From CAVWCW01 sp963753615 (GTDB lineage Bacteria > Pseudomonadota > Gammaproteobacteria > Chromatiales > Chromatiaceae): 64,000 nt of DNA. The position numbers were made by a program, and so were the translations under genes. How positions within the stretch are numbered: the first letter of the stretch is position 1; every line of letters starts with the position of its first letter. The notes under the pieces were generated by a model. That model was given only the letters and a program-made list of their open reading frames with translations, made no database searches and was not told the DNA's origin. Where the stretch lies: NCBI GenBank assembly GCA_963753615.1, contig CAVWCW010000033.1, forward strand, positions 1-64,000, written 5' to 3'. This document shows positions 1 through 10,021 of the stretch, piece after piece.

Positions 1-11
1 AAAAAAAAAAA

Positions 12-334
12 TTGCCATGATACCCGCGGGAACAGTGGGGCGCTGTTCTGCGGTGACACGCTGTTCGCCGCGGCTGCGGCCGGGCGTGGGCGGTACCCGC
101 GCACGCTTGCAGCGTATCGCCGGCCTGCCGGCGGACACCCGTGCTCACGCCCACGACTTGGCAAACCTCGGCGGCCCGTTGGGTGGAGCCCGACGGCCAG
201 CGTCGGAGCGGGCCAAGCGCGCCGCCGGCCGGCCCCAACTTGCCGACGCGCACTGCAGTGCCCGCGAGCGTGCGGGCTCAGGCGGAGGTGTCGCTGCCCC
301 TGCCCGCACCTGCAAGGATAAGGAATACGACTAG
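12..334 (+). pseudogene. Degraded palindrome copy of gloB 3' part
   Basis: The stretch matches the C-terminal two thirds of the hydroxyacylglutathione hydrolase at 10961-11740 in inverted orientation. Recognisable pieces include the regions coding for QRIAGLPADTR and KDKEYD followed by TAG. Several frame changes break it. It is probably a read-error copy and not a second gene. Confidence 0.7.
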
Positions 335-360
335 CCCGGCTGCCGGGTCAGGCATCCAAC

Positions 361-1177
361 ATGAACAACACTCGCCCCCTTATCAACCTCCCATAGCCGT
401 GCCCGCGGCCGCACGCAAGCGGGCTCCGGCCCCTGGTGGCATGCGCAGCCGGACGGCGTCCGATCATCCAGGTTATGAGACCCCCAGCGCCCGGCGCAGC
501 CCGCCGGCCCGTGGCCAAGGCCAGCCGCCGAGCGCGGCTGGGAGCCCCCCGATCCTCCTTGCGCCCCCGCGGCGGTAGCGGCATGGGCATGAGTTCGGGC
601 TCCGGCTCTGGGCCCGCCCCCTGGGGTGATACCCCGGGAGCGGGCCGGCGGCGGGCGCCTTTGCCCCGCGGTGGACTGGGCGAGCCGCTGAGGCGCCTTC
701 GACGGCACCCGGCGGCTACCCGCCACCGCCGCGACCGGAGCCTAGCCTGGAGTAGCCTGACGCCGGGACGCCGGGTCCACACTCAGTTCCCGGACGCCCA
801 ACAACCTGGACCACCGAACCGGAGGTGCCCGCGGACCCGGCGCCTACCCACCGTCGATGGGCTATGGGGGCCTTCCAGTTCCCGCCGCCGGAACTCGGCG
901 CGATGCCGGTCCCAGCGAGGGGGACCAGCTTTTGGAGCCGGATCTCGGATTTGGTCAGGCTGCCGGCTTCTTGGGTTCGGCCCCGGGGGCCAGCCCGGCT
1001 CTGGGGAGGTCCCTGGGGCTACAGCGCGGGTCCCTGCGGGTCACCGGAAAACTGCCATGCTTCCCGCCGCCGAGCGGCGCAGAAGGGGGCTTGTCCCCTT
1101 TGGAGCAGCGCCTGCAGCGTATCGAAGAACTGCTCAAGCAGGTCCTGGACAACCAGCAGCGCACGCCGCCCAAGTAG
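361..1177 (+). pseudogene. Degraded palindrome copy of the Pro/Gly-rich secreted protein gene
   Basis: This is the inverted copy of 10022-10930, shortened from 909 to 817 bases. The ATG (MNNTRP) and the C-terminal coiled-coil region ending in TAG are both recognisable, but the frame shifts repeatedly. Treat as sequencing artefact. Confidence 0.7.
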
Positions 1178-1454
1178 GCATCTCGCGCCCGGTCTTGCCC
1201 GCGGACACGCTCGCAATCAGTTACCGCCGCGGGCGTGGAACGTTTTCACCTGGCCGGGTGTTCTCCGGCCGCCGCCCTGGGTCTGTTGTGTCCTCCGGCG
1301 TTGGATACGGTGCCGAACGGATGCCCAACCGCCGACTTCCAGCATCCAGGCGCTGGTGGGCAACCGGAATGGAGGGCGTTACCGGCCCTCTCGCGGGGAC
1401 GCTGAATACTGTCTGCATAAGCCGTGGCCCTTCCCAATGTGCTCTCGTACCCGT

Positions 1455-1850
1455 CTACGCGATCCGGAAGTGCGAGCGACGCAGCCTGGAGCGCTGCTGC
1501 TATTTCCGGATAGTTGTTCGAGCTCGACCGTCATATTGTTCCAACTCCTCGGTGCGGCTCCGGCGGATGTGTGATGCTGCCCGGTCATCTCACGCACCCC
1601 TGATTTCGCGCCGGCAACCAACATGCAATTCCTGAGTGCGCGGGTTGCGGGTTCGAAGCAGCAGCTGGATATGGACCGTGCCTAAGCCAGCCGAGGGTCT
1701 GCACCCCACTCCGCGGCCCCGCCAGCCGGAGGCATCGGCCCGGATGGCCCCCAATTGGGTGCGACGGTTTCGGAGCCAAACAACCCGGCGGCGCTTCAGC
1801 ACCCAGTGAGTCTCTATCTTGAGCCGTTTGCCAATGATTTGTTTGCGCAT
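1455..1850 (-). pseudogene. Degraded palindrome copy of the 9208 hypothetical gene
   Basis: This is the inverted copy of 9208-9687. The start region (MRKQIIGK) is intact near 1850, and the rest is frameshifted. Treat as artefact. Confidence 0.65.
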
Positions 1851-1891
1851 CAGTTTACCTCGTTAATGGGCATGTGGGTGAGCAGGTCGTG

Positions 1892-2858
1892 GATCAGCTC
1901 ACGAGCAGCACCAACCTGGAGATTCTCCCACCAGCGCTCGCGGCGCAGGCGCAGCAGCGCTTGGTTGTGCAGATCGCTCCGCGCGGCAGGGCCATCGCAT
2001 ACTCCTGGGGCTGAAAGTGCAGCGAGAGCACCCGCAGGTCGTCCTGATAGTCCTTGTTGACCAGATAACGCAGCACCGGGGTATCTCGTAGACCAGGCGC
2101 TTGCTCATCGACCAGAACCTCCTCGGCCGCCGCCTCGATGTTCGGAGCCGTGTGATAGACGATCCGCATTCCCTTCAGATAGGCCTCTCGCTGGCAGCTG
2201 TCGCACGGTCACGACCCGCACCCTTTCCCAGAGCCTTTTCTGGTTGGTGGATCTGCGTTCCAACTCGGTGACGGGTAAGCCGAGGATGCGATGGCGCGGA
2301 CGAAGGTGCCCATCATCAGCAGGCCTGGTGATCATCAGGCCCACGGCCAGCAGGTGTGGGGATGCATGGCTCGCCCAGCAACATAAGGAACGGACCACCA
2401 GAACCCCATGCCTGTTTCTCAGGGTCTAAACATTGCGCTTCGACGCTTTTTCGAGCGCCCACAAGCACCGAAGCTGAAGGAGAAACAGTACGGAGACTAA
2501 CCGCCAGCACCCCCAACGCCCGTAGCAGCACCTGTCCATAACCGCGTCCACCGGAGACGGGCCGACACCCAGGCCGCTGAAGTGGAGAAGTCGACCTGTC
2601 GCTCGGGCTCCGCGGAACCAGCCGAGCGCGGCAATAGCGACTTGCTGCATCGCCGCGCTCCACGGCCTCAAGCATCGGATCGAGCCCCAGTTCGCGGTAC
2701 TCGGTCCATCTGCTTGTCGGCAGGACCGCCCGTTGACAGCTGCCTATCGGAAGGCGAAGGGTGGTAGCGCCCGCAGCGTCCCGCCTCGGCCAATGCTCAG
2801 CACCGTACAGCAAAGGCAAGCAAGGGTGATCAGCAAACCCGGGGCCGGTCCGGACGCC
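1892..2858 (-). pseudogene. Degraded palindrome copy of the glutamate-receptor-like channel gene
   Basis: This is the inverted copy of 8088-9164. A stretch near 1990-2169 still reads MRIVYHTAPNIEAAAEEVLVD, almost identical to the right-arm protein, before the frame breaks. Treat as artefact. Confidence 0.7.
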
Positions 2859-2992
2859 CGAGGGTCGGGAACCGAACAGCAGAACATGAAGCGGCGGACG
2901 CACCCTGCGAAACCTGTCGAACATGGCGCCTACTGCATGGCTATCGCCTGATTTGTCAGAACTAGATGCGTCATAATACGCCAGGCGGAGCC

Positions 2993-4204
2993 GCTCCAGG
3001 TGTTGCCTGTTCGCGCATCTCCGCGACCTCTCAGGTTCTCAGTTTGACGCGGGAGAGGTTGACCGCGGGTAAAAAAGGGTTGCACGACAAGGGCGGAAGC
3101 GAGCGCGCGCGGCGCAAAGTTGGCCGAATGGGGTATGTAGCGCGGCCCGTGCCAGTGGCTCGATTTGACCCAGGCTCACGCCCCGCGAACGTGTAGTTGG
3201 GGAATCAGGACGGTTTCAAACTCGGCAAGTTGCGAGAAAGGCGTAAACCTCCAGCAAGCCTTTCAGGTACGTGTCCTTGGTAAATACGGTGTTTCCAATC
3301 GCACATGGCCACCGAAAGCAACGCACGGTTGGACAGCTTTCCCGGCCGTTCGCCCGGCTTCGACGCGCAAGATCTCGATGAAGCTCAGTGCCCTCGAGCG
3401 CCATCGCGATTTCTGATGCGCAACGCAATTCGGCGCAGGCGTACGATGTCGAGGAAAGCGTCATCAGTTCCGCCAGTACATGAAATCCCCTGAAATTTTG
3501 GGGTACGGGGGCGCGCCCAGCGACAGCAGTCTCAGGTTCCGTTGGCGTTTGCCGTCGAGCACTGGTTGCCGAACCAGTGGGCCTCGCGTCGGGTTCCAGG
3601 TCGAGTTCAGAGTAGAGTGCGGCGCGCAGCCTGATAGGTCTTCGAGCCTGCGATCGCCTTGAATGAGAGTTTCGGGTCGTATGACTACCTCGACCTTGTC
3701 CTCGGTGAAGAATGCTATTGATGGAGTGTTGCAAAATACTCGGGAAAGGTTTCTCATTCTGGGATATCCGCAGCCGTTGGCGGCACCACGCAGCCGCCCA
3801 GCAGCTCGTCTGTTTTCTCCGAGAAAGAAGCTGCTTTATTGGGCTAGTTTGAGGTGTCGTCGGGCTTTCCGAAAAGTTGACGAACGCGGTGGTGAAGCGC
3901 GGGCGTGGCTCAATTGCCGGTCTCGCAGCACTGGTGCAGCAGACGCATAACTGCGGCAAAATTCTTGAAGATTCAGATTATCCAGGGACGCGCAGCGGTC
4001 GCAATTGGATTGGAGCGCTTCCAGGACCCGCCATTTTCACTGCTGTGGTCCGGCGGTCAAGACGCGACATCCGGCAATTCAGGTGGTGCGCGCCATGCTT
4101 CAAGAAACGTGACTTCGGTTCAGGCGGCCAGGCAGCGCGGCGAGATCGATCGGTTTTACCGTTTCCGGCCGCGTCGAGCTCTAATCAAAGTCGGGAAGTA
4201 TTCA
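2993..4204 (-). pseudogene. Degraded palindrome copy of the DUF1704 gene
   Basis: This is the inverted copy of 6624-7904. Pieces such as RSRRSQARRPIRLRAALYSE and AELMTLS are recognisable in alternating frames. It is 1212 bases against 1281 in the right arm. Treat as artefact. Confidence 0.7.
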
Positions 4205-4707
4205 ATGGGGAAACCTTGGGTAAGATAAATCGTTTCTCGTTTATACACTCTGCGATGCAACGTCACCACTGCATCAACCCTTGCGCACTTGTTCCTGGCG
4301 GCTTATTGCCACAGATCAGCGCATCGCGGCATTGCGTTTCGGCGCGGAAAATTGCAGAAACTCGGGCAAGCTGCTGCTCGAACTGCATTTTCGCCATGGC
4401 AATCTCGTTCGGGTCAGCACAGTCCGGGGGGGGGGAGAAGCTGAGCCACAGGGGTAATCAGGAATATCTTTGCCCATATCCCCAGGCAAAACGCCCGGCC
4501 GCGGAGAAAATGACTGGAAATGAGATACGGCGAGGCGTGTCATCCCGGTTTCGGGGGCGGTACGTAAGGGGCCAAACTCGCAATTTCGTGGCGCTAGAGC
4601 GCACGGCGTAACATGGTATATGAGCGCCTAACGAGGCTGACCATCTCGTCTACAGAAGCCATGATAGGGACTGCCCAAGACGAGATAAGCCACGATGGGG
4701 TAGGAAA

Positions 4708-5121
4708 ATGAACAGCAATCGCAGGATCGTTGGACTGGTTATCGGTGCGGCGGCCGTTACCCTCGGGCGCAATGGCGCCCGTGACCCGGGAATCCAACCA
4801 GCCCGGGGCGGTTGGCAATGTCGGCCGTCTGGCGCTCGGCGCGCCCGGGTCGGTGTGCGGGATCCTGGCAATGAACTAGCCCGCGCGCCATTGGGACGCC
4901 GGGAGTCGGGGTCGGCGCACCGGGGTTAGGGACCCCGGATGCCAATCTGGCGCCATCGGCAATACCAACCCGGGGCCGGCGCGGAATTCGCCGCTAAGCC
5001 TCCCGCGGGGTCTGGACAAGGAGTCCGGGGGCTCCGTGGCACCCGCCGGATGCACGCACCGAGATCAACCCGCAGGTTCCCGCGCCGCCGGCCGAGGGGC
5101 CAGAAGCTTCGCGGAAGGTAG
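4708..5121 (+). pseudogene. Degraded palindrome copy of the GINQPG-repeat protein gene
   Basis: This is the inverted copy of 5520-6057. The N-terminus (MNSNR, then IVGLVIGAAAVTL) is clear. The repeats have collapsed, and the copy is about 120 bases shorter than the right-arm version. Treat as artefact. Confidence 0.65.
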
Positions 5122-5277
5122 GGAGGCTCGGCACCAATCGCTTCTCGAAGACACGCGCTGCCCGCGCAATAATCCATCGCACGGGCCTACCGAAACGTTC
5201 ATTACAAAAGGTGGATCTATATGAGCAGCGTACGAAAATCAGAGCAGCGTAGCGCACGCAGCACCTCCGCGCTGGCA

Positions 5278-5335
5278 TCTGCCTCATCGGCGCTCACGGC
5301 CGTAGCGGCCCCCAAGCAACTGAGCAAGAAGACAG
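5278..5335. other. Fold-back loop between the palindrome arms
   Basis: These 58 unpaired bases lie between the two arms. On the minus strand they read, in one frame, as a hydrophobic segment followed by an Ala-x-Ala-type cleavage region, the continuation of the signal peptide that begins near 5392. This suggests the loop is genuine chromosomal sequence continuing the right arm, and that the fold happened just beyond it. Confidence 0.6.
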
Positions 5336-5392
5336 TGCCAGCGCGGAGGTGCTGCGTGCGCTACGCTGCTCTGATTTTCGTACGCTGCTCGA
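5278..5392 (-). pseudogene. Truncated gene start: secreted protein cut by the fold
   Basis: On the minus strand of the right arm, a start codon (read as TTC here but ATG in the left-arm copy at 5221) leads into MSSVRKSEQRSARSTSALAL. After a one-base shift it continues VFLLSCLGAATAVSADEADA, which looks like a Sec signal peptide with cleavage after VSA. An AAAGGTGG Shine-Dalgarno-like motif sits just upstream. The gene would continue away from the window but is lost at the palindrome. It follows the repeat protein at 5520-6057 on the same strand. The function is unknown and only the first 40 or so residues are visible. Confidence 0.45.
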
Positions 5393-5519
5393 ATAGATCC
5401 ACCTTTTGTAATGAACGTTTCGGTAGGCCGGTGCAATGATTATTGCGCCGGCAGTGAAGGGCGTAGTGACAGGGACTCGGATCGAGTTCTTTCGAAACAA
5501 AAATGCGTGCCGAGCCTCC

Positions 5520-6057
5520 CTACGCCGCATACCTCGCGAGCTTCTGGCCCTTGGCCGGCTGGGGGCGGATCTGCGGGTTGATCTGGGTGCGTGCATCCGG
5601 CGGTGCACACCGGCGCCGCGCGACCCCGGCACACAGATCCTTGTCCAGACCCCGCGGGAGAGTAGCTTAGCCGGCGAGTTCCGCGCCGGCCCGGGTTGGT
5701 ATTGCCGATGGCGCCAGGTTGGTTGATACCGGGTCCTGAACCCCGACCCCAGGTGCGCCGACCCCGACTCCCGGCGTCCCGACGTTGCCAATGGCGCCGG
5801 GCTGATTGATGCCAGGATCCCGCACACCGACCCCGGGCGCGCCGACGCCTACCCCGCCCACGCCGACATTGCCAACCGCGCCGGGCTGGTTGATGCCGAG
5901 TCCGTGCCAGCCCCACAGGTGCGCCGCCGCCAGGCACCCCGCCTACCACGCCGGGCTGGTTGATTCCCGGGTCACGGGCATGCACTGCGCCCAAGAGCGT
6001 AACGGCCGCCGCACCGATAACCAGTCCAACGATCCACTTGCTGCGATTGCTGTTCAT
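5520..6057 (-). pseudogene. Secreted Gly/Val-rich tandem-repeat protein (frameshifted)
   Basis: The N-terminus has a clear signal peptide (MNSNRSKW, a hydrophobic run of about 15, then VHA). The mature part is made of near-identical units. Each contains DPGINQPGA(V/I)GN followed by a Gly/Val/Ala/Pro-rich spacer such as GVGVGAPGVGV, at least four units between about 5680 and 5990. The tail DARTQINPQIRPQPAKGQKL ends in TAG at 5520. The frame changes several times, and the units are only visible by combining frames. This lies in the low-quality part of the right arm, so I read it as an intact gene damaged by base-calling errors. I do not recognise the family. It could be a surface or matrix protein. 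Confidence 0.55.
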
Positions 6058-6623
6058 TTTCCTACCTCATTGTCGCTCATCGTCTTGGGCAGTCCCCATT
6101 GCATGGCTTCTGCACCAGTTAGACGAGATGGTCAGCCTGGAAATCCGGGCGGTGACACTGGCCGGCGCCGCAAATCTTACGCCCCATCACTGCCCCACGC
6201 CACGAAAACGCGAGTTTGGCCCCTACAACGCCCCCCGAAACCGGGATGACACGCCTTGCCGATTTCCATTTTCTGTAACTCTCCGCGGCCGGGGGTTTTG
6301 CCTCGGGACATGGGCAAAGATATTCCTGATCACCCCTGTGGCTCAGCTTCTGGGTCGCCCCCCCCCCCGGAGTATGCTGACCCTTAGCAGGAACGAGCAA
6401 GTTGCCATGGCGAAAAATCCGGTTCAATTTTCAGGAGGGCTGAGTTGCCGGAGTTTCTGCAACATTACGGCACCGAGATGCAATGCCGGGATGCGCTGAT
6501 CTGCTGGCGGTGGCCCCATCCCGGCCGGGAGGGCGCCAGTCGGCAAGGCTTGACGCAGTGGTGACGTTGCATCGCAGAGCGTATAAACAGAGAACGAATT
6601 TATATACCCCAAGGGTTCCCCCA
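6058..6623. other. Intergenic region between divergent genes
   Basis: These 566 bases separate the minus-strand repeat protein from the plus-strand DUF1704 gene. The region contains a run of twelve C at about 6356-6367, a likely miscount site. I see no convincing gene or repeat. Both promoters presumably lie here. Confidence 0.5.
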
Positions 6624-7904
6624 TTGAATATTTCCCGACTTGAAAAGACCATCGACCATGACTCCCTCCTCGCGGAAACGGTGAAACCCATCAAGATACT
6701 CAACGCGCTGGCCTGGCCGCCGGAAGCCGAGGTCAGGTTTCTTGAGGCATGGCGCGCTGGCCGGCCTGAATTGCCGGACGTGCGTCTCGAGCCACGGGAC
6801 TACAGCAGTGAAATCACGGTCCTCGAAGACCTGAAATCCCGGTGTGACCGCTCCCATCCCTTGGATAATCTGATCTTCAAGACTGCCCGCAGTTATGCGT
6901 GCGCTGCGCGCATGCTGGGTGCGATCGGCACGCCGGCATTCACCACGCATTCCATCGAGCTTTACGGAAGGCCAGACGATACCTACAAGGTGCAGGACTT
7001 CACTGCACTGGATGCCGCTGACTTTTTCCTAGAGAAAACGGACGAACTTCTCGGCTGCTACGTGGTGCCGCCAACGACAGCAGATATCCCGGTGGAAACC
7101 TTTGCCGAGCGCCTGCAGCAATCCATCGATGATTTTTTCACCGAGGACAAGGTCGAGGTGGTCATCGACCCGAAACTCGCATCCAAGGCCATCGCAGGCT
7201 CGAAGCGCATCCGGCTTCGCGCCGGCGCGCTCTATTCCGAGCTCGACCTGGATCAATTACTGGAGCACGAAGCCCACATCCACTCGGCAACCATGCTCAA
7301 CGGCAAGCGCCAGAAGAACCTGCGACTGCTGTCCCTGGGATCGCCCCGCACCACCCGAACCCAGGAAGGGATCGCCGTGCTGGCAGAACTGATGACGCTT
7401 TCGCTCGACATCGTACGCCTGCGCCGGATTGCATTGCGCGTCAAGGCCATTGCGATGGCGCTCGATGGGGCGGACTTCATCGAGATATTCCGGAGCTTTC
7501 TCGAAGCCGGGCAGACGGAAACGGAAAGCTACCAGTCAACGGTGCGATGCTTTCGGGGCGGCGACGTCCGTGGCAACGCTGTCTTCACCAAGGATACCGT
7601 TTACCTGAAAGGCTTGCTGGAGGTTTATGTGTTCATCGCAATATGCATACGTGAGAACCGTCCTGAATTCGCCAGCAACCTGTTCGCCGGACGTTTGAGC
7701 CTCGCGGATGTCGTTGAACTGGCGCCCTATTTCGAAACGGGCTTCATTGACGGGCCGCACTACATTCCTCGTTGGGCCAGGGATCTGCGCACGCTGGCGT
7801 CCGCCTTCGCATGCAATGCTTTTTTTACCCGCGTCGATCTCTCCCATGTCAAACTTGAGAACATTATCAGGCTGGAGGAAGCAGTCGCGACAGGAAACAC
7901 TTAA
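6624..7904 (+). CDS. DUF1704 / QEGLA-motif (MATCAP-like) putative metallocarboxypeptidase
   Basis: The protein belongs to the family annotated as flavohemoglobin expression-modulating QEGLA motif protein (DUF1704). Eukaryotic relatives (MATCAP/TMCP) are zinc tyrosine carboxypeptidases. The HExxxH zinc motif is present as H215-E216-H220 (HEAHIH), and the family-defining QEG follows at residues 247-249 with E248 as the likely third ligand. At 426 residues it has the expected size, with no signal peptide, so it is probably cytoplasmic. I chose the TTG at 6624 because AAGGG lies about nine bases upstream. An in-frame ATG at 6483 would add 47 residues that do not look protein-like. The bacterial substrate is unknown, so peptidase activity is inference from motif and family. 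Confidence 0.85.
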   Translation: MNISRLEKTIDHDSLLAETVKPIKILNALAWPPEAEVRFLEAWRAGRPELPDVRLEPRDYSSEITVLEDLKSRCDRSHPLDNLIFKTARSYACAARMLGAIGTPAFTTHSIELYGRPDDTYKVQDFTALDAADFFLEKTDELLGCYVVPPTTADIPVETFAERLQQSIDDFFTEDKVEVVIDPKLASKAIAGSKRIRLRAGALYSELDLDQLLEHEAHIHSATMLNGKRQKNLRLLSLGSPRTTRTQEGIAVLAELMTLSLDIVRLRRIALRVKAIAMALDGADFIEIFRSFLEAGQTETESYQSTVRCFRGGDVRGNAVFTKDTVYLKGLLEVYVFIAICIRENRPEFASNLFAGRLSLADVVELAPYFETGFIDGPHYIPRWARDLRTLASAFACNAFFTRVDLSHVKLENIIRLEEAVATGNT

Positions 7905-8087
7905 GCACAAGGCTCCGCCTGGCGTATTATGACGAATCTATGACAAATGGGGCGATAGCCAGTGCGGGGGGGATTAGCGCGATGTTCGACAGGCGTTTTT
8001 TCGCGGGTGGGTGCTGCCGGTCGGCATTCCGCCCGCTTCACATGTTCTGTATTCGGCCCCTACCGACCCTCGGGACAGCGTTGGCGC

Positions 8088-9164
8088 GTGCGTCCCCGGA
8101 CCGGCCCCGGGTTCCTGATCGCCCTTTCTGCCTTGCTTCTGCCGCTGCTGTCGGCGTTGGCCGAGGCGGCGCCGCTCACGATAGTGGCGACCAAGGACGC
8201 TCCACCCTTCGCCTTCAAACAGGGCGACGGCAGCTGGACCGGGATCAGTATCGACCTGTGGGAGCGTATTGCCGAGCAGATCGACCTGGCCCCGACCGAG
8301 TACCGCGAACTGGGGCTCGATCCGATGCTTGAGGCCGTGGAGCGCGGCGATGTCACGATCGCTATTGCCGCGCTCAGTGTCACCGCGGAGCGCGAGCAAC
8401 AGGTCGACTTCTCACATCCCTATTACTTCAGCGGCCTGGGTGTCGCCGTCTCGTCGGCCCGCGGCGGGGGGCGTCTGGACGCGGTTATGGACAGGGTGTT
8501 CTCGCTACGGGCGTTGGGGGTGCTGGCCGGGGTCGTCTCCGTACTGTTTCTATTTGGCTTGGTGTTCTGGGCGCTCGAAAAGCGTCGAAGCGCAATGTTC
8601 AAGACCCTCGACACCCGCGGGGGGATCGGCATGGGGTTCTGGTGGTCCGTTATCATGTTGCTGGGCAACAAGGGCGTCGTCCCCAGTTCGTCCCTTTCGC
8701 GCCTGCTGGCCGTGGGCCTGATGGTCACCAGCCTGCTGATGATGGGCACCTTCGTCGGCGCCATCGCATCCTGGCTTACCGTCACCGAGTTGGAACGCCA
8801 GATCCACCAACCGGAGGACCTGCGCCGGTTGCGGGTCGTGACCGTGCAGGACACCACCAGCGAGGCCTATCTGAAGGGAATGCGGATCGTCTATCACACG
8901 GCTCCGAACATCGAGGCGGCGGCCGAGGAGGTTCTGGTCGATCGGGCCGACGCCCTGGTCTATGATGCCCCGGTGCTGCGTTATCTGGTCAACAAGGACT
9001 ATCAGGACGACCTGCGGGTGCTCTCGCTGCGCTTTCAGCCCCAGGAGTATGCGATCGCCCTGCCGCGCGGGAGCAATCTGCGCGAGCCGATCAACCAAGC
9101 GCTGCTGCGCCTGCGCCGCGAGCGCTGGTGGGAGAATCTCCAGTTCGGCTATCTCGGTCGCTGA
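8088..9164 (+). CDS. Prokaryotic ionotropic glutamate-receptor-like channel (SBP-pore-SBP)
   Basis: The layout is that of GluR0-type ligand-gated channels. A signal peptide (about 1-28, cleavage near AEA) is followed by the first lobe of a type-3 periplasmic solute-binding domain, containing DAPPFAF and FSHPYY. A first membrane helix follows (about 143-162), then a pore loop (about 182-200), a second helix (about 205-230) and the second binding lobe up to residue 358. The pore reads FWWSVIMLLGNKGVVP, whereas K+-type relatives carry a TVGYG-like filter, so ion selectivity cannot be assumed. The GTG at 8088 is chosen because it starts directly at the signal peptide. A GTG at 7962 is also open but adds an unconvincing extension. 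Ligand unknown, probably an amino acid. Confidence 0.82.
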   Translation: MRPRTGPGFLIALSALLLPLLSALAEAAPLTIVATKDAPPFAFKQGDGSWTGISIDLWERIAEQIDLAPTEYRELGLDPMLEAVERGDVTIAIAALSVTAEREQQVDFSHPYYFSGLGVAVSSARGGGRLDAVMDRVFSLRALGVLAGVVSVLFLFGLVFWALEKRRSAMFKTLDTRGGIGMGFWWSVIMLLGNKGVVPSSSLSRLLAVGLMVTSLLMMGTFVGAIASWLTVTELERQIHQPEDLRRLRVVTVQDTTSEAYLKGMRIVYHTAPNIEAAAEEVLVDRADALVYDAPVLRYLVNKDYQDDLRVLSLRFQPQEYAIALPRGSNLREPINQALLRLRRERWWENLQFGYLGR

Positions 9165-9207
9165 TCCACGACCTGCTCAACCACATGCCCATTAACGAGG
9201 TAAACTG

Positions 9208-9687
9208 ATGCGCAAACAAATCATTGGCAAACCCGCTGACCAGGGCGGCGGCGCCCAAGACAGAGACTGGCTGGATCTCGAAGCGCTGGCCCGGGTCGAA
9301 CTCAGCTCCGAAAACCCGTCGCACCCGATTGAGGGGGCCATCCGGGCCGATCCGGATTCCTCCGGCTGGCGGGCGGCGGATGCGGGGGTGCAGACCCTGC
9401 GCCTGCTGTTCGACAACCCCACGCGGGTCCGCCATATCCAGCTGCTGTTTCGAGAAACCGGCAACCCGCGCACTCAGGAATTCGTGTTGCACTGGCGTTC
9501 CGGCGCGAGTGCCGGGGTGCGTGAGATCGTGCGGCAGCAGTACCACTTCAGTCCGCCGGACAGCACCGAGGAGTTGGAACAATATGACGTCGAACTCGAC
9601 GACCTGACCGAACTCGAACTCACCATTATCCCGGAAATCAGCGGCGGTCCGTTGCAGGCGTCGCTGGCACAGTTCCGGATCGCATAG
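9208..9687 (+). CDS. Hypothetical protein, possible discoidin-like beta-sandwich
   Basis: This 159-residue soluble protein has no signal peptide. It begins MRKQIIGK 43 bases after the channel gene, preceded by a GAGG Shine-Dalgarno. Alternating hydrophobic strands, with TLRLLFDNPTRVRHIQLLF in the middle and LELTIIPEISGG near the end, resemble F5/8-type (galactose-binding-like) beta-sandwich proteins. That is a shape judgement, not a family match. It is co-directional with the channel and may be in the same transcript. I do not recognise a function. Confidence 0.7.
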   Translation: MRKQIIGKPADQGGGAQDRDWLDLEALARVELSSENPSHPIEGAIRADPDSSGWRAADAGVQTLRLLFDNPTRVRHIQLLFRETGNPRTQEFVLHWRSGASAGVREIVRQQYHFSPPDSTEELEQYDVELDDLTELELTIIPEISGGPLQASLAQFRIA

Positions 9688-10021
9688 ACGGGTACGACGA
9701 CCGCGGTTGCAAACCGGCCGCCCCGGCCACGGCTGATGCAGACAGTTGGCGCTAGGCATGTACCGCGAGGGTCGGTAACGCCCTGATTCCGGTTGCCCAC
9801 CAGCGCAACGCTGCCACCTGGATGCTGAAGCCGGTAGTCGGCAACGCCGAGTAGGACATCATTCGGGCACGTATCCAACGCCGGAAAGCGGCCACGAACA
9901 GACCCCAGGGCGGCGGCTGAGAACACCCCGGCCAGGTAAAAACGTTCCACGCCCGCGGGCGATTGAACTGATTGCAGACTTCAGGTATCCCCGCAGGAGG
10001 GCCGTCCCCGGGGCGCGACGC
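9688..10021. other. Convergent intergenic region
   Basis: These 334 bases lie between the stop of the plus-strand hypothetical and the stop of the minus-strand Pro/Gly-rich gene. I see no gene, strong hairpin with T-tract, or repeat here. Confidence 0.5.

Larger units (their letters stand above)
12..5277. repeat. Left arm of giant imperfect inverted repeat (degraded copy)
   Basis: This stretch is the reverse complement of 5336-11384, full of small deletions and substitutions. Anchors include the gloB stop region (about 317-350 here against 10961-10980), the start of the Pro/Gly-rich gene (361 against 10930), the start of the 9208 gene (about 1850 here) and the start of the repeat protein (4708 against 6057). 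The arm spans 5266 bases against 6049 in the right arm, so it has lost about 13%, and no gene in it keeps one frame. A dominance of deletions is typical of raw single-molecule reads. The first dozen bases are a run of A, also typical of a read end. I infer a fold-back chimeric read end, not real biology. Confidence 0.9.

Noticed and set aside
436..1635. A 399-codon plus-strand open frame in the left arm
   Set aside because: It runs across the degraded copy of the Pro/Gly-rich gene and the intergenic region, is Arg/Pro-rich from GC bias, and has no coherent homology.
1..5300. A real terminal inverted repeat or hairpin telomere of a linear replicon
   Set aside because: The indel-rich divergence, shattered frames and shorter left arm fit raw read error at a fold-back. 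A functional terminus should keep its arms identical.
6356..6367. Run of twelve C as a possible phase-variation tract
   Set aside because: It lies in a non-coding, low-quality part of the palindrome with no gene frame depending on it. Homopolymer error is more likely.
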